Below are positions 25,339 through 34,839 of a stretch of 53,111 nucleotides of DNA, in pieces; the stretch's first letter is position 1; each line of letters starts with the position of its first letter. Source of the DNA: Pseudomonadota bacterium (lineage in GTDB: Bacteria > Pseudomonadota > Alphaproteobacteria > Sphingomonadales > Sphingomonadaceae); NCBI GenBank assembly GCA_021849075.1, contig JAJZTH010000006.1, positions 1 through 53,111 of the forward strand. The letters run 5' to 3'. The notes beneath the pieces were generated by a model that was given only the letters and a program-made list of their open reading frames with translations, was not told the DNA's origin and made no database searches. A program made the position numbers and the translations under genes.

Positions 25339-26346
25339 ATGCGTCTGCCCATGCTGCTCCAATCTGATAGTCTTGCCCTGATCGGCAATACCCCACTCGT
25401 CCGCCTCGCGGGTCCTTCGCAGGAAACGGGCTGCGACATTTTTGCGAAATGCGAATTCGCCAATCCCGGCGCGTCGGTGAAGGATCGCGCCGCCCTGTTC
25501 ATCGTCAACGATGCCGAGGAAAAGGGGCTGCTCAAGCCGGGCGGCACCATTGTCGAGGGGACGGCCGGCAATACCGGCATCGGCCTGGCGCTGGTCGCCA
25601 ATGCAAAAGGCTATAAGTCGATCATCGTCATGCCCGAAACGCAGAGCCGGGAGAAAATGGACACGCTGCGCGCACTGGGCGCGGAACTGGTGACGGTCCC
25701 CGCCGCACCCTATTCTAACCCCGGCCATTTCGTCCACACATCGCGCCGGATCGCGGAAGAGACGGAAAATGCGATCTGGGCCAACCAGTTCGACAATATC
25801 GCCAATCGCAAAGCGCATATCATGGGCACGGCTGAGGAAATCTGGACCCAGATGGATGGGCGTATCGACGGTTTCACCTGCGCCGCCGGCACCGGCGGCA
25901 CGATTGCGGGCGTGGGCCTTGGCCTCAAGGCGAAGGATGAGGATATCGTCATCGCGCTCAGCGATCCGCATGGCGCGGCGCTCTATAATTATTATGCCTA
26001 TGGCGAATTGAAGGCCGAAGGATCGTCGGTCGCCGAAGGCATTGGTCAGGGCCGCATCACCGCCAATCTGGAAGGCGCGCCGATCGATACGCAATTCCGC
26101 ATTTCGGATGAGGAGGGGCTGCACTGGGTCCGCCGCCTGCTGGCCGAAGAAGGGCTGTGCCTTGGCCTGTCGTCGGGCATCAATGTCGCGGGCGCCGTTG
26201 CCCTGGCGAAGCATCTGGGGCCGGGCAAGCGGATCGCGACCATATTGTGCGATACCGGCTTCCGTTACTTGTCGACGCTCTACAACCGGCAATGGCTGGA
26301 ATCTAAGGGCTTGACGGTCTTCCCCTGGCTCGCGCACACTGCATGA
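25339..26346 (+). CDS. cysK: Cysteine synthase (PLP-dependent, CysK-type)
   Basis: Forms cysteine from O-acetylserine and sulfide. The 335-residue fold-type II PLP enzyme has the cofactor lysine K48 in NPGASVKDRAA, the GTAGNTGIGLA substrate loop and the phosphate-binding GTGGTIAGVG. The ATG at 25339 was chosen; 25351 is four codons later and equally possible, with no strong ribosome site for either. Length and motifs fit the alphaproteobacterial cysteine synthase A group; cystathionine beta-synthase activity is a less likely alternative. The stop overlaps the next gene by ATGA. Confidence 0.9.
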   Translation: MRLPMLLQSDSLALIGNTPLVRLAGPSQETGCDIFAKCEFANPGASVKDRAALFIVNDAEEKGLLKPGGTIVEGTAGNTGIGLALVANAKGYKSIIVMPETQSREKMDTLRALGAELVTVPAAPYSNPGHFVHTSRRIAEETENAIWANQFDNIANRKAHIMGTAEEIWTQMDGRIDGFTCAAGTGGTIAGVGLGLKAKDEDIVIALSDPHGAALYNYYAYGELKAEGSSVAEGIGQGRITANLEGAPIDTQFRISDEEGLHWVRRLLAEEGLCLGLSSGINVAGAVALAKHLGPGKRIATILCDTGFRYLSTLYNRQWLESKGLTVFPWLAHTA

Positions 26347-26684
26347 TCGCCGACACGGGTCGCGGCGAAGAGGTCAAGAGCGCCACCATGGCTGAAACAC
26401 CCCGCCGACAGGAAGGGTTGCAGCGCGTCCAGATCGGTCTGACCGGGCTGGCGGGCGTCGTGTTGCTCGTGGGTCTGGCCAATATCGTGATCGAAAAGGC
26501 GCGGATCGATGACGCCGCGCTGCCGCCGCCGGTGGTGCCGACCCTGACCCAGAATGCCGTCTCGCCCAAGGAGCCGCTGGCCGAACTGGGCGTGCAGCCC
26601 GCGCCTGAACAGGCGCCGATCGTGCCCGATCTTCAGCCAGATCCCAATATCCGCAATCGCGACCCTGCCCAGCAGCAGCGCTGA
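26343..26684 (+). CDS. Small single-pass membrane protein of unknown function
   Basis: A 113-residue protein with one hydrophobic helix around 32-49 (GLTGLAGVVLLVGLANIVI) and a Pro-rich tail ending in poly-Gln-like DPAQQQR. The start at 26343 overlaps the cysteine synthase stop by four bases; ATG 26388 is an alternative. No family recognised. It stands between cysK and a larger membrane protein on the same strand, with 29 bases to the latter. Confidence 0.7.
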   Translation: MIADTGRGEEVKSATMAETPRRQEGLQRVQIGLTGLAGVVLLVGLANIVIEKARIDDAALPPPVVPTLTQNAVSPKEPLAELGVQPAPEQAPIVPDLQPDPNIRNRDPAQQQR

Positions 26685-26713
26685 GCCATGAGCGGCATGT
26701 CGGACCGCTGCCG

Positions 26714-28009
26714 ATGAAGGCGGCCTGCGTGCGCTTCCTGTGGCTCTGGCCGCCTTCGATCGGCCTCTTCCTCGCCGGCCTTTATCGCGCGCTGCTGACC
26801 GGGCAGGTCGATCCCTGGGATTGGGGCGCGCCGGCCGCAGTGGCGCTGGCGGGGGCGGGGTTTGTGCTGGCGCGCCATAGCTGGCGGATGCGCATCTGGC
26901 TGGCGCTGGGCGGCGTCGGGTCGGTCCTGCTCTTCTGTACGCTGGCGGCTGCCCGCGCGCCTGATCCGCTGGCGGCATTGGGGCTGGTGGTAGTAGGTGT
27001 GCTGACAGTTTCAGCAGGTGCGATGTTGCGTAAATCCCCGTCTGCTTCGAGCGAAGTCGAGAAGCTGTCGCGCAATGCTTCTCGACTTCGCTTGAGGCAA
27101 ACGGGGGTGGGGCTGCTGCTTCTGCTCTTCACCATTCTCCTCCTCTGGCGCGGCCCGGCCCAGCCAGTTCATCCCGTCCCGGATCGTCCCGCCTTGGCCG
27201 TCATCACCGGACTGCCGCTGTTCTGGGATGAAATGGGACGGGCCGGGCCGCGCGATGCGCCGATTATCACGCTGTTGCGCACGCGCTTTACCGTCACGCC
27301 GCTGGATGATCCGCTCCAGTTGAAGGCGTCGCCTGCCCGTCGCCTGCTGCTGGCCCAGCCGCGCGCGCTGGCGCCGGCGCAACTGGTCGCGATCGACCAA
27401 TGGGTGCGGGATGGTGGCACGGTGCTGGTGCTGGCCGATCCACTGCTGCGCTGGCCGTCGGACCTGCCGCTGGGCGATCGCCGCCGTGCCCCGTCCGTCA
27501 GCCTGTTGCAGCCGCTGCTAACCCATTGGGGCTTTCGGCCGATCGACATCAAGGCTGCGGAAATCCGCGACCGGACGCCTGATGGTTATGTCGTCACCCT
27601 GTCCGGCGTGCAGCTTTTCCTGACCGGGCCGGACGATCGCATCGTCGGGCCGAATGACTGGATCGTGCATCGCAAACCGATGGGGAGGGGGGAAGTGCTG
27701 TTGCTGGGCGATGCCGACCCGATCGACGACCGGCTTTGGCTCGCCGATCCCGCCCGTCCGCTTGATCCCCGCTATTGGGTGGCCGATACGCCTGCGCGCG
27801 TCGTCCACTGGCTGGGCGGCGCGCCGATCCCCGGCGACCGCCGCTGGATGCAGGATGCGCAGGGAGTCGCGCAGGCTGTCGGCAGGACGCTTTTGGCTGG
27901 GATGATATGGGCGATCATGGGTGCGCTGCTGTTTCGTCGGGAAAGGCCGGGTTCCAGCCACGGAACAAAAGGAGAAGATGGTGGCATGAAAGATAACAAA
28001 TCCGGTTAG
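26714..28009 (+). CDS. Membrane protein with a DUF4350/GATase-like domain, interrupted by an in-frame palindrome
   Basis: A 431-residue protein with several N-terminal helices (about residues 8-100), a further helix around 132-146, a soluble domain from about 155 to 390 (LAVITGLPLFWDE, DQWVRDGGTVLVLADP) resembling the class I amidotransferase-like part of GldG/DUF4350 proteins, and a final helix (LLAGMIWAIMGALLF). Residues 108-131 are encoded by a palindromic repeat (27036-27106) that reads through in frame as a charged, Ser/Arg-rich segment between helices. Function unknown. The gene ends one base before the run of MraZ-type boxes in front of mraZ. Confidence 0.72.
   Translation: MKAACVRFLWLWPPSIGLFLAGLYRALLTGQVDPWDWGAPAAVALAGAGFVLARHSWRMRIWLALGGVGSVLLFCTLAAARAPDPLAALGLVVVGVLTVSAGAMLRKSPSASSEVEKLSRNASRLRLRQTGVGLLLLLFTILLLWRGPAQPVHPVPDRPALAVITGLPLFWDEMGRAGPRDAPIITLLRTRFTVTPLDDPLQLKASPARRLLLAQPRALAPAQLVAIDQWVRDGGTVLVLADPLLRWPSDLPLGDRRRAPSVSLLQPLLTHWGFRPIDIKAAEIRDRTPDGYVVTLSGVQLFLTGPDDRIVGPNDWIVHRKPMGRGEVLLLGDADPIDDRLWLADPARPLDPRYWVADTPARVVHWLGGAPIPGDRRWMQDAQGVAQAVGRTLLAGMIWAIMGALLFRRERPGSSHGTKGEDGGMKDNKSG
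27036..27106. repeat. Palindromic repeat inside a coding sequence
   Basis: Arms 27036-27065 and 27077-27106 match over 27 of 30 positions, two of the three differences being G-U compatible, with an 11-base loop. The core CGAAGTCGAGAAGC is a recurrent intergenic repeat type in proteobacteria as I recall it; here it lies within an open frame and keeps the frame. It differs from the 14273/17080/39690 family. Confidence 0.85.
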
Positions 28010-28029
28010 TCCCGCATTTCACCGTCTTT

Positions 28030-28054
28030 TCCCAACTTCACCCATGCTTTCCCA
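28030..28054 (-). promoter_or_regulatory. Three phased MraZ-binding boxes
   Basis: On the minus strand TGGGA, TGGGT and TGGGA are each separated by exactly 5 bases (plus-strand NCCCA at 28030, 28040 and 28050). This equals the published E. coli MraZ operator: three TGGGN direct repeats with 5-base spacers upstream of mraZ. A weaker match (TCCCG) at 28010 keeps the 10-base phase. Confidence 0.75.
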
Positions 28055-28083
28055 TTGCAGTCGCCCCCCATGCTTGGTAGGAA
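28055..28083 (+). promoter_or_regulatory. Candidate promoter of the dcw cluster
   Basis: TTGCAG (28055-28060) and TAGGAA (28078-28083) are spaced by 17 bases, a fair sigma-70 match placed immediately after the three MraZ boxes and about 115 bases before mraZ. Position supports it more than sequence quality does. Confidence 0.35.
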
Positions 28084-28196
28084 AACCAGCATTGGGGTTC
28101 GTCAGGCTTTGCGTTGTCCTGTGCGCTGGATGGTGTTTCTCATGATTCCGGCGACGGACGGCCTGCGCCCCGAAAACAAGGGGTCAGGTTGCCAGC

Positions 28197-28694
28197 GTGT
28201 CGGACGTCATTCTCTATTCGGGCAACGCATTCAGCGTCGCGGACGGCAAGGGCCGTTTCGTGCTGCCCCTGGAGATGCGCAAGCTGGTCAAGCAGGCCAG
28301 CGGCGGCGAAAATCGCCTGTGCTTGTCGGTCCATTTCGGCAATGGCTGCGCCACCGGTTTTGGCCTGTCGCACAAGCAATTCCTGTTCGAGGAAGTCGAA
28401 AAGCTGGAACAGAAGGCCGATGAGGCCGGCCGCGATTTCAATGCCGATCTGGAGCGCGAAAACCGACTCGGTACGATCGAGGACGTGAATTTCGACGATG
28501 CCGGCCGATTCTTCCTCCACCCCGATATCAAGGAAGAAGCGGGCATTACGGACGTCATCTTCTTCTACGGCGTGGGTCGCTATTTTCAGATATGGAAGCC
28601 TGAAGCGCTGGTCGAAAGCCCCGACCGTCCGGCGCTGATCCGCAACAAGGTGAAGCGTTGGCTGGATGCGCGCGCGGCTGGAGACGGCAAGTGA
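28197..28694 (+). CDS. mraZ: Transcriptional regulator MraZ
   Basis: DNA-binding repressor of its own dcw operon; two AbrB-like folds form a ring that contacts spaced TGGGN boxes. The 165-residue protein starts at GTG 28197 ([13 protein letters not shown]), has [14 protein letters not shown] in the first half and [17 protein letters not shown] in the second, the paired MraZ signatures. Slightly longer than the E. coli protein (152). Matching boxes are found at 28030-28054. GTGA overlap couples it to rsmH. Confidence 0.93.
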   Translation: MSDVILYSGNAFSVADGKGRFVLPLEMRKLVKQASGGENRLCLSVHFGNGCATGFGLSHKQFLFEEVEKLEQKADEAGRDFNADLERENRLGTIEDVNFDDAGRFFLHPDIKEEAGITDVIFFYGVGRYFQIWKPEALVESPDRPALIRNKVKRWLDARAAGDGK

Positions 28695-29659
28695 GCGCCC
28701 CCGCCGACGCGCCCCACATCCCCGTTCTGATCGATGAAGTCCTCGACGCCCTCGCCATCACCCCTGGCGAAATCCATGTCGACGGCACCTTCGGCGCAGG
28801 CGGCTATAGCAGCGCCATGGCCCGCGGCGGCGCGCGCGTCTTTGCCTTCGATCGCGATCCTGATGCGATCCGCGAAGGGCAGGGCGTGGCTGACGCGCAT
28901 GGCATCACACTCATTCCCGGCGAATTTTCCCGCATGGCGGAATTGCTGGCGGAGCGCGGCATCGAAAAAGTGTCGGGCATCACGCTCGATATCGGCGTCT
29001 CCTCGATGCAGCTCGACCGGGCGGAGCGCGGCTTTTCCTTCCAGTCGGACGGTCCGCTCACCATGACGATGAGCCAGGACGGCATGAGCGCCGCCGATTT
29101 CCTCAACACCGCCCCTGAGGAAGAGATCGCCAACGTCATCTATCGTTATGGCGATGAACCCAAATCGCGCCGCGTCGCCCGCGCCATCGTGGACGCCCGC
29201 CCGCTGGAGCGCACCGGCCAATTGGCTACCGTGGTGCGCAAGGCGCTGGGCCACAAGCCGCATGACAAGAAAGACCCGGCGACCCGCACCTTCCAGGCGA
29301 TCCGCATCCATGTGAATCGCGAACTGGAGGAGCTGGAACTGGCCCTCGACGCGGCCGAAGCGCTGCTGGAGGAGGGGGGGCGTCTCGCGATCGTCACCTT
29401 CCACAGCCTCGAAGATCGCATCGTCAAACAATATCTGCGCAAGCGCAGCGGCGGCGAAGGGGCCGGGTCCAGGCATCTGCCCGAACGCGCTGCCGGTCCG
29501 CGACCGACCTTCGCCAAGCCCGCCAAGGCGGTGCGCCCCGGCGAAGCGGAACTGGCCCGCAACCCCCGCGCACGGTCCGCCACGTTGCGGTCCGCCGTTC
29601 GCACCTCTGCCCCCGCTCAATCGTCCCCCAATGTTTCTGGCCGGAGTGCCCGCTCATGA
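28691..29659 (+). CDS. rsmH: 16S rRNA (cytosine-1402 N4)-methyltransferase
   Basis: Methylates N4 of C1402 in the 30S P-site. The 322-residue protein has [13 protein letters not shown] at the start, the SAM-binding [13 protein letters not shown], and the C-terminal [14 protein letters not shown] conserved in MraW/RsmH. GTG 28691 overlaps the mraZ stop (GTGA); the frame upstream is mraZ shadow. It overlaps ftsL by ATGA. Confidence 0.96.
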   Translation: MSAPADAPHIPVLIDEVLDALAITPGEIHVDGTFGAGGYSSAMARGGARVFAFDRDPDAIREGQGVADAHGITLIPGEFSRMAELLAERGIEKVSGITLDIGVSSMQLDRAERGFSFQSDGPLTMTMSQDGMSAADFLNTAPEEEIANVIYRYGDEPKSRRVARAIVDARPLERTGQLATVVRKALGHKPHDKKDPATRTFQAIRIHVNRELEELELALDAAEALLEEGGRLAIVTFHSLEDRIVKQYLRKRSGGEGAGSRHLPERAAGPRPTFAKPAKAVRPGEAELARNPRARSATLRSAVRTSAPAQSSPNVSGRSARS

Positions 29660-30306
29660 TCGCAGTCAAAAGGTTGCAGAGCCTGATCTGGGTGATCCTC
29701 GTCGCGCTGGGGGCGCTGGGCGCGTACATGGTGTCGCTCAAGGTCGCGACCGAGCGTAACGAATTGATGAAGGTGCGTGCGCAGATCGCGGCGGCAAAGG
29801 CCGATATTCGCTATCTGGAAACGGAATTCAGCGCGCGCGCCTCCATGCGCCAGCTGGAGCGCTGGAATCAGGATGATTTCATGTATGCGACGCCGACCGC
29901 CCAGCAATATCTGGGCGGGGAACAGGCGCTTGCCCATCTGGACGGCGTTCAGCCCAACGGTCCCGATTATGTCGCGCCGCCGGTGATGGTGGCGATGGTC
30001 GAAACCCCCGCCGACCTGCCTTCCGCCCCGCAAAAGGCGCCCGAAAGCCCTGCCGCGACCCAGATCCGCAGCGACATCGCCGTGATCCGGGAAGCCCATG
30101 CCGCCGACAATGTCGACAAGCTGCCCAAGCCCGCGCCCAAGACCCCGGTGCAGCAGGCGAAGGCCGATGCCGATGTGTCGCGCCCCAATCCGATCGCGCG
30201 CAAGGCGGAACGGATGGCGATGCTCGACGCCAAGCTGTTGGATGACAGCACGCTGGGCGATCTGACCGCGAAGGCGGCGCGCGAAAAGCGCAAGGAGGCG
30301 CGCTGA
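29656..30306 (+). CDS. ftsL: Cell division protein FtsL-like
   Basis: Bitopic divisome protein, identified by position between rsmH and ftsI and by architecture: short basic cytoplasmic start, one helix at about 9-28 ([19 protein letters not shown]), then a coiled coil to about residue 75 ([28 protein letters not shown]). At 216 residues it is nearly twice the E. coli length; the extra part after about residue 110 is Pro/Ala-rich and charged. FtsL sequences are poorly conserved, so family assignment depends on context. Overlaps both neighbours (ATGA, TGATG). Confidence 0.85.
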   Translation: MIAVKRLQSLIWVILVALGALGAYMVSLKVATERNELMKVRAQIAAAKADIRYLETEFSARASMRQLERWNQDDFMYATPTAQQYLGGEQALAHLDGVQPNGPDYVAPPVMVAMVETPADLPSAPQKAPESPAATQIRSDIAVIREAHAADNVDKLPKPAPKTPVQQAKADADVSRPNPIARKAERMAMLDAKLLDDSTLGDLTAKAAREKRKEAR

Positions 30307-32009
30307 TGGCCACGATCATCGTCCAGCCCGGCGGGCCGCGGGCCGGGCGGCAGCGGGTCAATCTGACCGCCATCGCCCACAACCGGCTGATGCTGTTGTT
30401 GCTGATGTTCATGGGCATCACGGGTCTTGTGATCTGCCGGCTCCTGTGGGTCGGCATTTTTGCGCATGGGGCGGGGGGCGATGATGCGCTGTCCGCCTTC
30501 CTTCCCGCGCGCGCTGACATTGTTGATCGCAACGGGGTGCCGTTGGCGCGCACCATGGATGCCTATTCCGTCGCCGTGCGCCCGTCCAAGCTGATCGGCG
30601 ATCCGGCCGAACTGGCGCGCAAGCTGCATCAGATTTTCCCTGAAGAAGCCGAAGCGGCCTTCTACAAGAAGCTGACCGGTCGGGGTTGGGCCTATCTGCG
30701 CCGCCGCGCGCTGCCGGAACAGGTTGCGGCGGTGAACGCGCTGGGTGAAATTGGCATCGAATTTCCGCGCGAAAAAGAGCGCCTCTATCCGCAGCGCACG
30801 CTGGCGGCCCATGTGCTGGGTTTCGCGCCCAATGCGGAGGGCGCGGGCGGCATGGGCGCGGAGGCGGCGTTCAACGGGCGGCTGACCGACGCAGCGCAGC
30901 GCAACAAGCCCTTTGCGATGTCGATCGACAGTCGGGTGCAGGGGGCGCTGGAGAGCGAACTTTATGCGCAGCTGGTGCAGACCCGCGCGAAGGGCGCGGG
31001 CGGCATCATCCTGGACGCCAACACCGGTGAAATCATCGCCATGGCGTCGCTGCCCGTGTTCGATCCCAACAAGCTGCAAAATTACGCCGGCAAGCGTTGC
31101 TCCGAATCGCCGCTCTGCAACCATATGGTGCAGGCGCGCTATGAGCTGGGTTCCGCCTTCAAGCCGTTGTCGATCGCCGCGGCCATGGATGCCGGTGTCG
31201 TGACGTCGATGAGCAAGCGTTATGACGCCACCGCGCCGCTCGCCGTCGCCGGCTTCCGCATCAAGGATGATCACCCGCTTGGCCGCTGGATCAACGTGCC
31301 GGAAATCCTCGTCCATTCTTCGAACATCGGCACCGCGCGCATCGCCGACGAAATGGGGGCGGAGCCGCTGCAGAAACTGTTCCGCAGCCTCGATTTCGAT
31401 CAGCGCGCGCCGATTGAGTTCAACGAACGCGCCGCCGGCCTGTGGCCGTCGAGCTGGGGACGGATCACCAGCATGACCACCTCCTATGGTCATGGCATCG
31501 CCGTCACGCCGCTGCATCTGGCCACGGCTTATGCCGCGCTGGTCAATGGCGGCATCTGGCGGCCGGCCACCGTGCGCAAGCTCAGCGCCGATGAAGTGCC
31601 GGAGGGACGCCGGGTCTTTTCCGCCGCCACCAGCGCGCGGATGCGGCAACTGTTGCGGATGATCGTGTCGGCGGGTACAGGGCGTAGTGCCGACGCCAAG
31701 GGATTCCGGGTGGGCGGCAAGACGGGTTCGGCCGAAAAGCCCCAGGAAGGGCGCTATAACAAGACTTCGCTGGTGACGACTTTCGCTTCTGCCTTCCCGA
31801 TGGATAATCCCCGCTATGTCGTGATCGCGATCATGGACGAGGCGACGGGCCAATATGGCCTGCGCACCGCCGCATGGACCGCCGCGCCGGTGGTGAAGCG
31901 CGTGATCGAGCGGACCGGGCCGATGCTGGGGGTCATGCCGGATGAACGGCGGGACGTGGATATTTCGGATTTGATGCCGCTGCTGCACGGCGACAAGGAG
32001 AAAGAGTGA
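30306..32009 (+). CDS. ftsI: Peptidoglycan transpeptidase FtsI (PBP3)
   Basis: Septal cross-linking enzyme of the divisome. The 567-residue class B penicillin-binding protein has a transmembrane helix at about 27-49, a pedestal domain, and the transpeptidase motifs: active serine S283 in GSAFKP (SxxK), SSN at 338-340 and KTG at 472-474. It follows ftsL with a one-base overlap and is coupled to murE. It would act with FtsW, encoded later in the cluster. Confidence 0.96.
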   Translation: MATIIVQPGGPRAGRQRVNLTAIAHNRLMLLLLMFMGITGLVICRLLWVGIFAHGAGGDDALSAFLPARADIVDRNGVPLARTMDAYSVAVRPSKLIGDPAELARKLHQIFPEEAEAAFYKKLTGRGWAYLRRRALPEQVAAVNALGEIGIEFPREKERLYPQRTLAAHVLGFAPNAEGAGGMGAEAAFNGRLTDAAQRNKPFAMSIDSRVQGALESELYAQLVQTRAKGAGGIILDANTGEIIAMASLPVFDPNKLQNYAGKRCSESPLCNHMVQARYELGSAFKPLSIAAAMDAGVVTSMSKRYDATAPLAVAGFRIKDDHPLGRWINVPEILVHSSNIGTARIADEMGAEPLQKLFRSLDFDQRAPIEFNERAAGLWPSSWGRITSMTTSYGHGIAVTPLHLATAYAALVNGGIWRPATVRKLSADEVPEGRRVFSAATSARMRQLLRMIVSAGTGRSADAKGFRVGGKTGSAEKPQEGRYNKTSLVTTFASAFPMDNPRYVVIAIMDEATGQYGLRTAAWTAAPVVKRVIERTGPMLGVMPDERRDVDISDLMPLLHGDKEKE

Positions 32010-33451
32010 TGCGCCTCGGGTCGCTAATCGAGGAGCTGGACGTCGAGGTCGGTGGCATCACCGGCCTCGATTCGTCCGTGACGGGTTTCGCCATCGACAA
32101 TCGCAAGGTCGCGCCGGGCACCATATTCGGCGCCTTTCAGGGCCTGCGCGTCAATGGCGAGGATTATATCCCCGAAGCTGTGAAGGCTGGCGCCGTCGCC
32201 GTGGTCGCCCGCCCCGAAGCGAAGGTGGAAGGCGCGATCCACATCGCCCATGCCAATCCCCGCCGCCTTTTCGCCCAGATGGCCGCGCGTTATTTCGCGC
32301 CCTTTCCCGATGTGACCGTCGCCGTCACCGGCACCAATGGCAAGACCAGCACCGTCGAGCTGGCCCGTCAGCTGTGGCGGATGATGGGTCATAAATCCGC
32401 GTCGATCGGCACGCTGGGCGTCACTACATCGGTCGATCAGGTGTCGACCGGCCTCACCACGCCCGACATCGTCACCTTCCTCGCCAACATGTCGGGCCTG
32501 CGGCGCGAAGGCATCACCCATGCCGCGTTCGAAGCATCCAGCCATGGCCTGGACCAGTATCGCACCGAAGGTCTGCCGGTTCTGGCCGGCGCCTTCACCA
32601 ACTTGTCGCGTGATCATCTCGATTATCATGGCGACATGGACAGTTATTTCGACGCCAAGATGCGTCTGTTCGACGAAGTGGTCGCGCCCGATGGCGCGGC
32701 CATCGTCTGGGCGGACGACGCATGGTCGGACAAGGTCATCCAGCGGGCCTCGAAGCGGGGGCTTCGTGTGCTGAGCGTCGGGGTGCAGGGGCAGGCCCTT
32801 CGGCTTGCCAACCGCACCCCGACCCAGTTGGGCCAGACGCTGGACATCGAAGCGGGCGGCAAGTCGTACAAGGTCAATCTGCCGCTGATCGGCGCCTATC
32901 AGGCCGCCAATGCGCTGACCGCCGCCGGCCTCGTCATCGCCACCGGTGGCGACACGGCCAAGGTGCTGGAACTGCTGGGCCGGGTTCAGCCGGTGCGCGG
33001 ACGTCTGGAGCGGGCCGTCATCAGCCGCGCGGGCGCGCCTGTCTATGTCGACTATGCCCATACGCCCGATGGTCTGAAGGCCGCGATCGAAGCGCTGCGC
33101 CCGCATACCAAGGGGCGCCTCATCACCCTGTTCGGCGCGGGCGGAGATCGCGATGCGGGCAAGCGTCCGCTGATGGGCAAGGTCGCGGCAGAATTGTCCG
33201 ATCATGTTATCGTCACGGACGATAATCCCCGTTCCGAAGAACCCTCCGCCATCCGCGCCGCCGTGCTGGCCGGCGCACCGCAGGCCGAAGAGATTGGCGG
33301 CCGCCGCGCCGCAATCGCTGCCGCCATTGGTCGGGCCGGGGGCGACGACATCGTCCTGCTCGCCGGGAAGGGGCATGAACAGGGACAGATCATCGGCGAC
33401 CGCGTCCTGCCCTTTGACGACGTCACCGTCGCGCGGGAGTGCGCGGGTTGA
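32009..33451 (+). CDS. murE: UDP-MurNAc-tripeptide ligase
   Basis: Adds the third residue to the peptidoglycan stem peptide in the cytoplasm. The 480-residue Mur ligase has the ATP loop GTNGKT at 108-113 and DNPR at 405-408; DNPR marks specificity for meso-diaminopimelate. ATG 32009 is preferred to GTG 32006 because AAGGAG then sits 8 bases upstream; it overlaps the ftsI stop. It ends in a TTGA overlap with murF. Confidence 0.96.
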   Translation: MRLGSLIEELDVEVGGITGLDSSVTGFAIDNRKVAPGTIFGAFQGLRVNGEDYIPEAVKAGAVAVVARPEAKVEGAIHIAHANPRRLFAQMAARYFAPFPDVTVAVTGTNGKTSTVELARQLWRMMGHKSASIGTLGVTTSVDQVSTGLTTPDIVTFLANMSGLRREGITHAAFEASSHGLDQYRTEGLPVLAGAFTNLSRDHLDYHGDMDSYFDAKMRLFDEVVAPDGAAIVWADDAWSDKVIQRASKRGLRVLSVGVQGQALRLANRTPTQLGQTLDIEAGGKSYKVNLPLIGAYQAANALTAAGLVIATGGDTAKVLELLGRVQPVRGRLERAVISRAGAPVYVDYAHTPDGLKAAIEALRPHTKGRLITLFGAGGDRDAGKRPLMGKVAAELSDHVIVTDDNPRSEEPSAIRAAVLAGAPQAEEIGGRRAAIAAAIGRAGGDDIVLLAGKGHEQGQIIGDRVLPFDDVTVARECAG

Positions 33452-34839
33452 GCGATCTCTGGACCTCTCAGGAGATTGCCTTGGCAACGGGCGGCGCCGC
33501 GTCGGCGCCGTTCGCCGTTTCGGGCGTCGCCTTTGACAGCCGTGAAGTGGGGCAGGACGACCTGTTCGTCGCGATGAAGGGCGAAACGACCAACGGCCAC
33601 AGGTTCCTCGACAAGGCGTTCGGTCAGGGCGCGGCCGGCGCGATCGTCAGCGAACCCGTCGCCCATCCCCATATCCTCGTCCCCGACAGCGCCGCCGCGC
33701 TCGAATCCCTGGGAAGAGCGTCGCGCAAGCGCATGGCCGGCAAGGTGATCGGCGTCACCGGGTCGGTCGGCAAGACCGGCACGAAGGAAGCGCTCTTCCT
33801 TGCGCTCGACCGCAGCGCGCCGGGGCAGGTGCATCGCTCTGTCAAAAGCTACAACAATCATGTCGGCGTGCCGCTCAGCCTTAGCCGGATGCCGCGCGAT
33901 GCTGCCTATGGCGTATTCGAAATGGGCATGAACCATGCCGGTGAACTGTCCGCCCTGACGCGGCAGGTGCGTCCCCATGTCGCCATCGTCACCGCCATCG
34001 CGCCGGCCCATATCGAATTTTTCGGCACCGAAGCGAAGATTGCCGAAGCCAAGGCGGAGATTTTCGAAGGGCTGGAGCCGGGCGGCACCGCGATCATCCC
34101 CTATGACAGCCCCCATGTCGCGACCCTCTATAACAAGGCGGAGCGTCATGCCGGCCGCATTCTGACCTTTGGCATGAGCGATCAGGCCGACATTCATGTG
34201 ATGGAATCGATGGCTGCGCCGGGCGGCGGCACCTTCGTCACGGCAAAGCTGCCCAACGCAGAACTCTGCTTCACCGTCGCCGCGCCGGGCGATCATTGGG
34301 TGTCCAATGCGCTGGCCGTGCTGGCCGCCGTAGAGGCGGTCGGGGGCGATCTGGCGGCTGCGGGCCTTGCGCTTGCCGAAATGCCGGGCCTTCCGGGCCG
34401 TGGCGAACGGCGCATGCTGCCCGTTGCGGGCGGCAAGGTGCTGCTGATCGATGAAAGCTATAATGCCAATCCGCTGTCGATGAAGGCGACGTTGACCCAG
34501 TTGGGTCGCGAAACCGCCGATCGCCGCATCGCCATATTGGGCGGCATGCGCGAACTGGGCGATCGCAGCGTCGAATTGCATGCCGGCCTTGCCGCGTCGC
34601 TGGCGGCGGGACAGGTGGATTTCGCCATTCTCGTCGGCGCCGAAATGGCGCCGCTGGCCGATGCCCTCGATGGCGCCATCTCTTATGCCCATGTCCCCGA
34701 CACGGCGGCGGCCATCCCCCTTATCCAAACCGAAATGCGCGCGGGCGACGCGATCCTGGTCAAAGGCTCCAATGGCGTCGGGCTGTCCCGCCTGATCGCC
34801 GCCCTGGCCGAAGCCGCTCGCGAGAAAGAGACGAACTGA
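33448..34839 (+). CDS. murF: UDP-MurNAc-tripeptide D-alanyl-D-alanine ligase
   Basis: Attaches D-Ala-D-Ala to the UDP-MurNAc-tripeptide. The 463-residue Mur ligase has [14 protein letters not shown] as ATP loop, and [14 protein letters not shown] in the C-terminal domain. The start is taken as TTG 33448, overlapping the murE stop with GGGAG nine bases upstream; GTG 33439 is in frame but has no room for a ribosome site. It meets mraY through a TGATG overlap. Confidence 0.93.
   Translation: MSDLWTSQEIALATGGAASAPFAVSGVAFDSREVGQDDLFVAMKGETTNGHRFLDKAFGQGAAGAIVSEPVAHPHILVPDSAAALESLGRASRKRMAGKVIGVTGSVGKTGTKEALFLALDRSAPGQVHRSVKSYNNHVGVPLSLSRMPRDAAYGVFEMGMNHAGELSALTRQVRPHVAIVTAIAPAHIEFFGTEAKIAEAKAEIFEGLEPGGTAIIPYDSPHVATLYNKAERHAGRILTFGMSDQADIHVMESMAAPGGGTFVTAKLPNAELCFTVAAPGDHWVSNALAVLAAVEAVGGDLAAAGLALAEMPGLPGRGERRMLPVAGGKVLLIDESYNANPLSMKATLTQLGRETADRRIAILGGMRELGDRSVELHAGLAASLAAGQVDFAILVGAEMAPLADALDGAISYAHVPDTAAAIPLIQTEMRAGDAILVKGSNGVGLSRLIAALAEAAREKETN

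Noticed and set aside
25165..26337. Minus-strand extension of the SleB hydrolase frame to 715 codons
   Set aside because: The extra 391 codons lie opposite the cysteine synthase; the start at 25164 has a good ribosome site and gives a signal-like N-terminus.
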